Both the position numbers and the translations under genes were made by a program. 64,000 nt of DNA, taken from positions 14,432,059-14,496,058 of the forward strand of contig CM055092.1 in NCBI GenBank assembly GCA_029204225.1, in the 5' to 3' direction. Below the pieces are notes generated by a model. That model saw nothing but the letters and a program-made list of their open reading frames with translations, made no database searches and had not been told where the DNA came from. Below, piece by piece: positions 11,019 to 21,311 of the stretch. Position 1 is the first letter of the stretch; every line of letters begins with the position of its first letter. This DNA is from Diphasiastrum complanatum. Taxonomy: Eukaryota > Streptophyta > Lycopodiopsida > Lycopodiales > Lycopodiaceae.

Positions 11019-11734
11019 TTAACATAGCATCGAAATGTTGTATTGTTGATCGGTTTGTTGTGATTGTTGTAGGGATGTTTATGGAGAATATGTTATATAG
11101 ATATTTTAAAAATCTTGGAATAACAACAACAATTCAAAAGATTCATTTAATATTCGTAATTTCCTACTAGGTGAGTAAAAGTGGACATTTAGGAACATAA
11201 AAATGTTATAAAATTACAAAAGAATAAAAATAAAATATACCTTTAATTGGATCTCCATGATATTGATTGATGTATTGAGCTCTTTTGTGCTCCTTTTATT
11301 CAATGAACCTGCTTAGAGCTAAATTTGTTTGGAAGCCTTCCTTGTATGTGTTTGGAGCGATACCACGAGAGTTCAATAAGAACATGTGTTTTGTTGTTGG
11401 GTATATTTTTTCCATGGATGATGTTATTTAGGAGAAGTCTTCGAAAAGGACACCTCGGCTTTCAACTTTCGGAATACGTGAAATAATGAATTTCATATTG
11501 TAATTATTGCGAGAAAAGACATTTACGAATCCAAAGTGAAGATGAAATTTGTATAGTTATCTCTTTTGGATCATACTCAATTTCGGATGCCATTTCCTTT
11601 TATGATAATCTGCAAATATTACAAAGACATATTAAAAAATAAAAATGTAAAATCATATACGAAGACAAAATAAGTGGATAGAAATGATTATAGTACATGT
11701 CTGAAGATATGATTGTATTTCAGATATTTATGTT
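11019..11734 (-). other. partly open, unrecognised segment between helicase and nuclease
   Basis: On the minus strand from about 11.6 to 11.2 kb a broken reading frame can be followed, containing short stretches such as KFIISRIPKVESRGVLFEDF and HMFLLNSRGIAPNTYKEGF interrupted by isolated stops. It has protein-like character but I cannot assign a family. It lies in the same orientation as its neighbours, so it may be part of the same decayed element. Confidence 0.35.
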
Positions 11735-12560
11735 TCAAACGGACATCAATATCGGTTGAAAATGTTCTGGTGTCAATTTAGTTGTTGATAACAAGTTTTC
11801 ACATTTTGTTACTCGAGATAACATGACATAAACCAAGCCAGGTGCAAAATCTGATCTTATATCTAGGATGGCTTTTTCCTGAATGGTCACACCTTGTGCT
11901 TTGTGTGCAGTGATAGCATATACTAACATTATTGAGAATGCAGATTTGTAAAATATTTTTGTATCGAATCAAATTTTTGCAAATGAAGATCTTGGAATAT
12001 TTGAAGGCAGTATTGTGAGCTATGGTGCCATTGACTATACCATTTGAAATATTCAAGTTTGCAAGTTTGCTCCTGTAGCTAGTTTTGGAATTTGATGGAA
12101 TAATGAATCATTGATCCACGTCGTTAAGTCGCTTTCTAATGTAGCATTTGTTTTAACAGAAATTTGTAGTATATCAGAGGTAGGAAATAGTTTTTCTAAG
12201 ATGAAGTTGTTGAAATAGAGGACATCTTCTCTATGAGTACATATGATGGTTGTATAATGGTTTGCTACATCGAGTATGTCGGACCTAGGAAGTACACAAC
12301 TAGTTAATGTTTCATCTATTTCCAGTTGTGTGGGCTTTTGAAATCTAATTTGGTTTTAGGGAATGAAGATATTCGGGATCTCTAGCATGCCTAATAGAGT
12401 AGGATAGTTGCAAGTGTGTTGCAATTTTTCAAAATGGAGAGTTTGAAAGATGATTTATTTGATGAATTACATGTGTTAAAATTTGAGCAGTTAGCATGGA
12501 CATTTCATCAATCACAAATATGAGAAAAACAATATACTTCTTTATTTAGATAATCATTAC
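11735..12560 (-). pseudogene. Pif1-type DNA helicase C-terminal half, frameshifted
   Basis: Several Pif1/RecD-superfamily motifs occur in the right order on the minus strand but in different frames. These are a Walker B-like VIDEMSML near 12491-12511, IICTHREDVLYFNN near 12220-12260, NGIVNGT near 12030-12049, and finally AHKAQGVTI plus VYVMLSRVT in the frame at 11735-11929. These correspond to motif II, the conserved 'THR..V...N' block, and the C-terminal 2B/motif VI region of Pif1 and Helitron helicases. The N-terminal Walker A part is not found upstream, so the copy is truncated as well as frameshifted. It is too short and broken to work. Host Pif1, Helitron and large-DNA-virus origins are all possible; the GIY-YIG neighbour argues for a mobile source. 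Confidence 0.7.
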
Positions 12561-14716
12561 GTTTAACCACACGACATAGTACAATATATTAGATGAGCCG
12601 TAACAAAGGCAGGCCACAGAGTAGACAAATTAGAATCCACTTGATACGTAGTGATTTCTTTTGCATAGGAAGCAAAAAAATTACAAAAATGAAATATAAG
12701 AATGACAACAATCTAGTGGCCTTAATGAAATCGATCATCATTATTTATTTATTCGATAATTAGGCCGAAGAATTCTATCTATTTATGATTATACAAACCT
12801 ATGTGATTATCTTGTTAATTAAATTCGAAGCGTTGCTAAATGTAGGGTAGCTAGTTGATAATGTTTGAATGGAAGGACATTTAGAGTATCTTGAAAACGT
12901 CAAAACTTTCATAATCAGGATGTTTGAAAACAAATGTAATTAGAAATTTTTTTGAGAAAGGTATATATCTCAACTATTAAAAAGAGGTGAAAAGTTTTTG
13001 AGTTGCAACGTGTTTATTCACGCTTCTATGTGATCTCACTATACATACATTTGTAATCCTTTTGCATCTTAAGATGTGAAACATACGGACAATCATAATA
13101 TATCCATTTCAAAATGATGAAACAATGTCAAGTGGATACGAACAACCTTTTCCACATTGTTAGTAGTTGTTATAAGTTAAAATTGTTATTATTGTTTTGT
13201 TGGCATGTTGCCATGAAGAGGTGGCAATTGTCCTCTTCAATTTTTTCAAGAAGGAGATTATGCATGTCTCCGTACAATTTCGCAACATGAAATTTGAACT
13301 TTGAAGTTTGCCAAAGAAAAGATCGTTCGCATCTAATTGACATTATATACCAATGTGAAATGGATATAAATAACTTGTACTCATTTTTTGGGAAAAGTTA
13401 GTAGAGCTCTTCAAAGTTGAATAATATATGCAAGTAAAGTTTGGTGAACTTACATCATATATTACAGAAGAAGGTAGATCATGCCTATGTGATTCATATA
13501 ATCATGTTGCAAACTCCTGGTTTTTCTAAGTTTTTGTCAACTGAAACATTTTCTTGGTTTGGATCAAGACTGCAGAATAGATGTGGCAATCTAGAAGGTG
13601 AGAAGGAGTGACGATTTAAAAGCATGTAAAGGCAATAGAGCTCCAAAGACCATTATAGAGAAAGACATCCTTGTCTGCTAACCCCAACCGTGCAATTGCT
13701 TCTAGCATTATTACCCAAATTTATAAAGAACAATGTGGATGAAGTTGTTTAATTGATGAACTGCTTAGAAATTAGCTCTATTGTTTTATAGCACAAACTC
13801 GAATGAGAAAAGTGCCAACATGTAATCAACTAACGCTTTCATAATACGTAGTCACTGATGTCATTGCTTACATAGTTAGCAAGGAGTCTGTTGTTCGTCA
13901 CTCTGAATTCTCTTATCTTCTCATCGGCAATCATATATTTTTGTCACACTTTCTACAATTGTTGTTATGAGATGATGCTCTGAGTTTGGAGAAGTCAGTT
14001 CAAGGAAATAAGACTTACATAAAATTTATTGACGGAATACATACCCCCTATGTAACTAGTATTTAGTTATGGGTTGATTCAATCAAACAAGATGAAGGGC
14101 TATCAATCATTGGTATCAAATTAACCCACACATAACTTTGAGATATATCTCTGACAAGTTCAACCTTAATTGAAAATCACAATGAGTGAGATACAAAAGC
14201 AAAACCCTCTTGACGTGCTTGGCCACCTTGAACTAACTCAAAGCTTGGCTCATCTCCCATGAGCGCATTGAAGATGGCCCATGCTTTTCAATTAGCATGG
14301 TTATTGTAGTAGATGTATGCACCTTGGGTTACTCTTATTTGACAGTGCATAATTTTGTTACTCTTCATTGGAAAATCTAGTCATCCTTTTCATTGCCCTT
14401 TGGCTTGCTATCTTTGAGAAAATTACACAAACGACAACTACTTTGAATTTCTTTAATTGATTTCTTTTCTTCATTGTGAAAAAGCTTTTGGTTAAAAGAA
14501 CATTGAAATTGTTATTGATGATCGTTTGCACCTTGATGATTGTCTACTAGTTACTATTCAAGAAATACTGAAGCCCACCTAAACTAGTTGACACAATGTG
14601 AGGAGGCCTTCCCTTCCCCCTAGGTTAACACATTTCTACTCAAATATATTGTTGTTGGTTGAAAGAAAAAGAGTACCATCAAGGCCCAAGAGCCAAGATA
14701 AAAAGACTGCGTCAAA

Positions 14717-14796
14717 AACTTTGATATTCTAGCTTGCCATGAATTTATTCTCTTGGAACTTTGATATCCTAGCTTGCCATGGATTTATTCTCTTGG
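14717..14796. repeat. 40-base tandem duplication
   Basis: Two adjacent copies of a 40-base unit starting 'aactttgatat' and ending 'ttctcttgg' differ at two positions, and a third partial copy begins at 14797. Confidence 0.85.
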
Positions 14797-15306
14797 AACT
14801 TTAGATATTTGATTTCCTATCAAAATGCATAGACTAATTTCTCTTCTTTTTTGAAAGCAAATGAAGTTATTTGACTCAAAGAAATCCAAACCAGGGATTT
14901 TAACCAACAATGTATTTTTAGTACACTTACCTACTCTTTAAATTATGGTGCTTTTTTCACATAGTGCATTAGAATTGGAGTCATTTGTTGGAAATTAAGT
15001 CCACAGTTGTCTCCTTGGTGAATACTAATTTCTATCTCAAGATTCTTCATGTACGTTTACTGATCTTTGATTTAGGATCAGGTGAAACCCATTTTAATTT
15101 GTATGTCTGCTCATCTGATACCTGCAGGAATCACAACTTAGACAACCGAACTATATGAAGAACGACTACAATGGGCTTCCAGTTGATCTCCAGCAAAGGG
15201 TAACCAATCCTATCATTTTCATGTTCAGATGTCAAGTTCAATAATTTGAAGAACATTGAAGACTTGGCCATCTTCAAGGACTTCCACAAATTAACATTTA
15301 GAACAA

Positions 15307-15395
15307 GTTTGCAGAAATACATTACTTTTTCGACAGTCTGCAGAAATACACTAAGTGTCGCAACAGTCTACAGAAATGAACTATGTTTTTCAACA
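15307..15395. repeat. 30-base tandem repeat, three copies
   Basis: Three consecutive units share the core 'tctgcagaaatacact' with 29-30 base spacing and a 'c(g/a)aca' end. Divergence is about 20-30 percent between units. Confidence 0.8.
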
Positions 15396-15612
15396 GCCTT
15401 GGCTTTTTGCATTTTCTCGAAATGCAACACTTTGGCATAGTTCAACAGTTTAACTATTTTCAACACCTTCGTCTTTTTCACATTTGCTCAAATTGCGACA
15501 AAACAGTTACTTTATCAAATTGGACTGTTTTACAAGACCTTCGGCTTTTTCGCAAAAATGTGAAGAGAGAAAAATCCCAAAGGCGGTCTATTTTCAAAGA
15601 GGCACGATTCCA

Positions 15613-15673
15613 GCCACTTCCCGAAAATGCGAAGTGAGAGAAAGCCACTTCCCAAAATGCGAAGTGAGAGAAA
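15613..15673. repeat. 31-base tandem duplication
   Basis: Two adjacent copies of 'gccacttccc..aaatgcgaagtgagagaaa' type sequence, differing by one small indel and about one base. Confidence 0.85.
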
Positions 15674-16261
15674 AATACAACGTTTTCGTCCGCATCAACA
15701 TTCCCTACTTATTGACCGTGTATACATTGTATAGTTGTCATCACAAGCCAAATACTTCCAAGTACAATGGCTTGCCTAATTAGATGACAAAAATTTATTG
15801 TAATTAATAGATAGACGTAATCTATAGGATCATCCCAACACACTCTAGATGATGCTCCGTCCATGAGATGAATGATTTTTAAGCCTCCCAGTTACGTCGT
15901 CATTTTGGTTGTTATTGTCATTTGTGGTGCTTTAGGGTAATATAACAACAATATGCTTTTCTATCTGTGTATAACGTAGATGAATGCTTATTGTGATTTG
16001 AATGCACTTCATTGCTGTTTGATCACACTTGTTCACTCATTCTGACTAGAACATGAACATCTACGACTCCTCAGCTTCTAATCAGACGATGGCTGTCTTT
16101 GACGTCTGAGGAACTTGCGCTATCATACTGCTCTTTCAATCTATTTTAGAACTGAACTTCTTATTGAATCTAATATCCAATAATACCTCAAACCATTTCT
16201 AATCTCTTCGGTGGATTGTACTCATTCTGTTTTTGTGAGTATGAATTAATTTTTAAGATCC

Positions 16262-16433
16262 TGTTGGGCACTAGAACATTTAAGTTGTGACTACACTTAG
16301 CATAAACAATCTATTAGACTGTTTTTGCATCTAGCAGCCCATTGTAATGAGAGAGCTATTCCACAAATATTCCTGCTCTCTTCTCCGCTCGCATTCTCTA
16401 TCCTCCTTAGCCCTATCAGATTGGTATCAAAGC
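16262..16433 (+). mobile_element. copia 5' LTR end and primer-binding site
   Basis: TGGTATCAAAGC at 16422-16433 matches, with one change, the initiator-Met-tRNA primer-binding site TGGTATCAGAGC used by plant copia elements. It is preceded by a possible LTR end CTATCA at 16418. A possible LTR start TGTTGGGCAC lies at 16262, which would give a short 157-base LTR, but that left limit is a guess. A copia gag follows at 16560-16912, which supports the assignment. Confidence 0.6.
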
Positions 16434-16479
16434 ATAGCTCAAATAAACCGAGAGATTAAGTTTTTCTATTTTATTACTG

Positions 16480-16912
16480 TTAACATGTCTTATATTGGTA
16501 GTTGTTCATCTTCATCATCCAACAAAGTAGAATCATTGACAAGCTCAATGGATCGAACTTCTATATCTGAAAGTTAAAACTCCGGATGATGCTGATAGAT
16601 AGAGATCTTTGGGATGTAGTAGAAGGTTCTGACCTCAAACCAGAAGATGGTGATCAAGCAAAGACATGGAAGATCAAAGATCAGAAGGCCTTGGCATGTA
16701 TTACACTCATTCTGGCTGACTCCCAAACATCCCATGTTATCACGTGCAAAACCTCTAAGGAATCACTATATTTATTCTCAAATCTATATGAGACTCATGA
16801 TGTAACCACTAGGTTGTACCTTAGAAGAAAGTTCTTCACACTTAGCATGTCTGATTCTACTGCATCACTTCTTACATCAACAGTTTCAAATCTTTATTGG
16901 ATCAGTTATTAG
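16480..16912 (+). pseudogene. copia gag (UBN2-type) fragment
   Basis: The main frame (16586-16912) contains MMLIDRDLWDVVEG, KTWKIKDQKALACITLIL and LYLRRKFFTLSM, the pattern of plant copia gag polyproteins ('W......L....W..........A...I...L'). The preceding frame at 16347-16577 contains the gag start after the primer-binding site and is separated from the main frame by a stop at about 16577. Gag continues in shifted frames to about 17.0 kb and then ends. No protease or integrase follows, so only the 5' end of the element survives. Confidence 0.75.
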
Positions 16913-16989
16913 CTGTAGGATGTGCTATTCAAGATGATGATGCTATTAATACCTTGCTTTCTTTTCTTCCAAAGTCGTATGAACACTTT

Positions 16990-18369
16990 GTGGTGATGAT
17001 CTCTACACAAACTACTCAATAAATTCTCTTCTAGCACTTATACAAAACAAATCAACATATAGAATCATGCAATCTTGATCATCCTCAATCTAATGACTCT
17101 TGTCACTTCCTAAGATTGAAATACACTCAAATGAAGTCCAACAACCTCACTATCTAGAGATCCAATCAAAATTAGGATTTTGACAAAATCACAAAAAATT
17201 GATTATTCCAAATCTACATGCAAATGTTGAAACATTTGATATGCAATCTATTAGCCACCACTTAGGCCGATCCAATGATCCAAAATTAGGCCAAATCCAG
17301 TATGTGAATTCAAAAGTCGGAATTGATCAAGTTCGTAAACCTATATAGGATTTTGATCTACAAAAGATCCAATCTACAAATGCAAGAAACTCGATTTTGG
17401 TGTGGAATCCTCTCTAGCATGCTCTAGCCTTGATATCTTCATCAAATCATTGATAGATTGATACCATGTGAAAGAATTCAGATCAATGATGATCCAAATC
17501 CATAAACTGATCTTGGGTTAGAAAGAGGACAAATCAACAATCCTGCCAATGTAGAAAAATCAGCATCTACTCTATGAATGAGATGCAAACTCTAATAGAA
17601 CTTAATCAAACATGATCCAAATCATAAAGTACTGTTGTTGTCCATACAAAACCAACAAGCTACTATATTTCACATGTGTGGATAAAAAAATAGCAAATAT
17701 AGATCATTCTACACATAGAATTGCAAGCAATCATAAGATAGTGCACTAATGGATAGTAGAACCCAAGAGAACCATGTATAAACATGAATGAGATAGAGAA
17801 GAGAGAAGATATGTCTCTCCACGAGGTACGTCCTTTTATAACAGGTCCAAACCCTATTTGGCCACTTGGCTTTCCCTCCAAGAATGTAAACCCTACTATT
17901 TTGGGTCTAGATTCAATGTCTACTCAAACTCGACTTCTAACTTTCTCACACTTTCAAAAAGTGTTTATTCAAATGAAATTTAGACTAATGAACTTTGAAA
18001 AGTCAAACTCTAAGTCTAATATAAGGTTGGCTTCAATCTGTCAAATATAGAAATGTAGCAAATATGACTAAACTAGTTGAATCTTTCACAATTGTATGCA
18101 ACGGTTGTCTGCGGTGCCTTCGTTGAAACCGTTTGCAGGAGTCTGTGATTGCCTTCGATGGCCTTTGTTGAAACCGTATGCATGAGCATTGCAGTTGTTT
18201 ACGGTTTCTATCTGTTGGTAGTTTTCGTGTATTTCTACAGACTGTAAAAAAGGTAAACCATTATTTCTACAGATGCTTGAGAGAGTGATTTTCTTAAGAG
18301 ATTAAGGGGGTGAAAAAGATGAGTAGGAGTAAGATTAAACTCCAACAGGTAATGAACTGGGCCTAAATC
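16990..18369. other. non-coding region with retroelement-derived remains
   Basis: No gene recognised. At 18.08-18.18 kb there is a local direct repeat ('ttgaaaccgt.tgca' type, two copies about 60 bases apart). A purine-rich patch at 18295-18310 could be an old polypurine tract. Frames at 17.66-18.05 kb have no recognisable domain. Confidence 0.5.
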
Positions 18370-18840
18370 AATCATTTCAAATTCTTGTGAAAGTAAAGAT
18401 TTTGTTTCAAGCAATAACTTATTTGAATTGCTGATGACTAAAGAATCATCGACATATAAGGCTATTATGATATAGCTTGGGCCTTAACGATTGAGATACA
18501 CATTTGAATTTGAAGAACAAGAAGTGAATTGGTGCTGCAACAAGAAGTGATAATTCTTTCAAACCAGGCCCTAAGAGCTTGCTTGAGCCCATAGAGAGCC
18601 TTCCACAATTTACATACTTTATGCTCTAGACCTTGAAGGACCTAACCTTGTGGTTGATAAATACAAACATCTTCTTGAATGTATCCATTAAGGAATGCTG
18701 TCTAAACGTCCATCTGATGAATGTTTAGATCTTCTGCAACAACTATAGCCAACAAGGTTCAAATAGATTGATGTTTTATCACTAGAATGAAGGTGTCAGT
18801 GTAGAGCTTTCCATTTGGATATTGATCCAGCAGGTCTGAA
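18370..18840 (-). pseudogene. copia reverse transcriptase fragment
   Basis: The reverse complement, read with frame changes, contains the copia RT series: MDTFKKMFVFINH (for 'G.L.E.VYM.QP'), a segment like 'CKL.KALYGLKQA..AW', and SLICR/YVDDSLVISNS for the YVDD catalytic box. It is on the opposite strand to the gag at 16.5 kb, so it belongs to a different insertion. Many stops and shifts make it a relic. Confidence 0.6.
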
Positions 18841-19392
18841 ATTGTCGAGACAAGTCTGAACTTGCAATTGCAAGAAGATTAAAAGCTGACTAGTTGTGGA
18901 TCGTGTTGTTACAAGTTTGTCAAACAAGTAGAAACAACATCAAACTAGCTCGTGTTTATATGCATGCCAAGCAACGACCACCAACGATGCCAGAAAAACC
19001 GAAATAAGCCCGCTGCCTAATGTTCTACCCAGTAATCTGTTCCTTGCTCACCTACAACTATTTGAATTTTGCTCCAACAGCTTGTCAGATTCAACTAGGC
19101 ATAGGCCCACACTTATAGCCATATATTTCTTCAAAGGATTGTTCCTACAGTCACCAATTTTCAGGAGTTCAAAAGTGTGTTGAAGATCCGTTGTCCCGAT
19201 GAAGAACGCTTCAAATTTTGTATCGGTTGATCCAAACTTTCGATCCAAACCTTGCCCAATTACAATGATATATTGGTTGAATCTGGGTGTTAGGGCACAT
19301 TGGGGTAACTTGGTGTGGAACCATGATTTAGCTCTTCATTAGGGTTAGGGTCTTTTCACAATTAGGGCTGAAGGGATATATAGACACTAACG
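18841..19392. other. intergenic region upstream of the SKIP22-like locus
   Basis: No coding sequence recognised. A TATA-like ATATATAG occurs at about 19376, just upstream of the purine-rich leader (gagagagcgagcgagagag) of the F-box locus, and may be its old core promoter. Confidence 0.4.
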
Positions 19393-21311
19393 ATGGAGAG
19401 AGCGAGCGAGAGAGATTTGGAGATGGCGGATCGGATGAAGGTGAGGGCGAGAACTGCTGCGGGCGGTCCTACTCACAAGCTGCAGGTACGTTCTCCTTTC
19501 CGTTTGCAGGATCTGAAGGATGAGCTTTCAATACTCACATCGCTCCCTGCTGCCTCCCTGACCGCTTAATAAGAAAAACACAATTCAAGGCGATAGCGTC
19601 GTTAGGCATCACTGCTGGTGATTTAGTATTCTATATTAGCAGCGCTGATTCCCTTATTGCTGCGGCTTCTGGAAACTCATGTTTCCGGTGCTCCTGAGCA
19701 AGGGTTTCTTTTGAAATCTGCATCAGAGTCTCTTAGGGTTAGTGAAATTGGCAGGGTAGAGGTGGAAAGGCATAGCAGAGCTGTAGCTTCTGGTGGCACC
19801 TCACGCACTTGAGGATTGTCAGAAAAACATGCGGGATTCGACGAGGATAGTGTTCGTCGTGAGCTTTGTACTTCGGCGGCTCTGCAACGCATGTCCGCTT
19901 CGGTAGGGTTGGAAGAAAGATCTTTAAAACTCGATGCTGGAGGGGCAGACAATGGAGGCACCATGAATGCTTTAGGCTCTTGTGAATCTGCCGTCGATTT
20001 GGGCACAGGGTCTTTGGATGAATCGGACGAAAGAGCAAGAATGACGGAATCACCTGATGGCGAGGAACAACCTAAGAGATACGATTTTCTTATTCCTGAT
20101 CTGCTGCAAAGGGTTTTGGCAAAAGAGGGGAATAATGTGAGACAACCAGAGGGCGTTCTTGTCTTAGCTTTGCATTCTGTGATGCTGGAAACAGGGTTTG
20201 TCACAGCACAAGCTTCTGAGGAAATGACTCCGTGTGATCCTTATGCCCTTCCATCAAGTTGGAGTGTAAAAAGAGGCGCGTTTGACCTTAACTACACCCT
20301 GCCGGATCTGTTGACTAGCTCTGGCGGCAGCGTCTTTGCCAACTGCCGAAGCTGTAAAAGTTGTTCTCATATGCCAAACGGTGGACAGTTTTCTTGTTGT
20401 CTATGGCACTTTAATTGGGGGAATCAGCTCAGACATTTACCGCTTAAGCTTATCGATTTCCAAATATTTAGGTGAACATGTCGACGAATTGTGGAGTGAA
20501 TGTCTTCAACGTCGAGCGGAAGTCAACGGGGGGCCAACTGATAGACAGAGTGATAGCATGAAAGTAGCAGCTAACAGTACTAAGAAACGGTTGCGGGGAG
20601 ATGATGTGGAAATTTCCTGCAGCAGAAATGGTTCACTGGAAATTTTCTCAAACATCTTTGAATTTTGGAAAGAAGTGAAAGATAATCTGTCTCTTTGTCT
20701 CCTAACCGCATTATGTGAAAGATCTGGTCTACCACCCCCGCCATCTTTTCTGCTGCTTCCTACAGAGTTGAAAATGCGAATTCTTGAGATGCTCCCAGCG
20801 GCTGCTCTTGCATCGTTGGGATGTGTTTGTTCTGAGCTCAGATTCTTGGCTTCAAGTAATGATTTGTGGAAGGAAAGATATAAACAAGAGTTTGGGCTTA
20901 GAGAAGGAAACCAAGGGAGTGAGTATGGTTGGAAATCTGCTTTTGCAAGGGAGTGGGTTCGAAGAAAGCAGAGAGAAGATGGTTTACAAGATCATGCGCT
21001 TAAGAGCAGAGACCATTCCTGTGCGCTTGCGATTGCCACCATTTTTGGGACCTGGATTTGGCAACATAGGAGGCGATTACGATCTTTTGCCTATCTTACA
21101 TGGAAGATCTGGAGGAGGCACCGGCCCAGGTGGTTTAGGGGGAGGATCTTGGAGTGGTAATGGCGGCTTCCTCAGAGGACTTCCAGGAAGTGACAGTAGT
21201 ATTTTGGGAAATAATTTTGACGATGAGAACAGTGGACTTCTAGATGATTCAAGATTACAATCTTTATATCATATAGTAAATGTTGAAATAAGAGCAAGTG
21301 CTCTCTTGTAA
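19393..21311 (+). pseudogene. SKIP22-like F-box protein with PI31-type domain, frameshifted
   Basis: The family order is preserved across three frames. A ubiquitin-like N-terminus (MKVRARTA from 19435; SLGITAGDLVFY near 19600) comes first. A PI31/FP N-terminal domain (YDFLIPDLLQRVL, LVLALHSVMLETGF) follows, then an F-box (LLLPTELKMRILEMLP near 20755). A Gly-rich tail with IGGDYDLLP near 21070-21080 comes last. This matches plant SKIP22 proteins, which bind SKP1 in SCF ubiquitin ligases. Frame changes occur at about 19565, 19690, 20330 and 21000, with an in-frame TGA at 19810-19812. None coincides with a convincing intron, so I read this as a pseudogene rather than a spliced gene. Sequencing errors in a long-read assembly could also cause such indels; the codon structure otherwise looks well kept, so decay is recent or apparent only. 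Confidence 0.8.

Larger units (their letters stand above)
12561..16261. other. non-coding AT-rich region with small tandem repeats
   Basis: I found no supported gene. Small structures are listed separately: a 40-base duplication at 14717-14796, a 30-base triplicate at 15307-15395 and a 31-base duplicate at 15613-15673. Frames around 15.1-15.8 kb overlap these repeats and look incidental. Confidence 0.6.

Noticed and set aside
19677-20204. 175-residue minus-strand ORF
   Set aside because: It is antisense to the SKIP22-like coding sequence and has no domain of its own.
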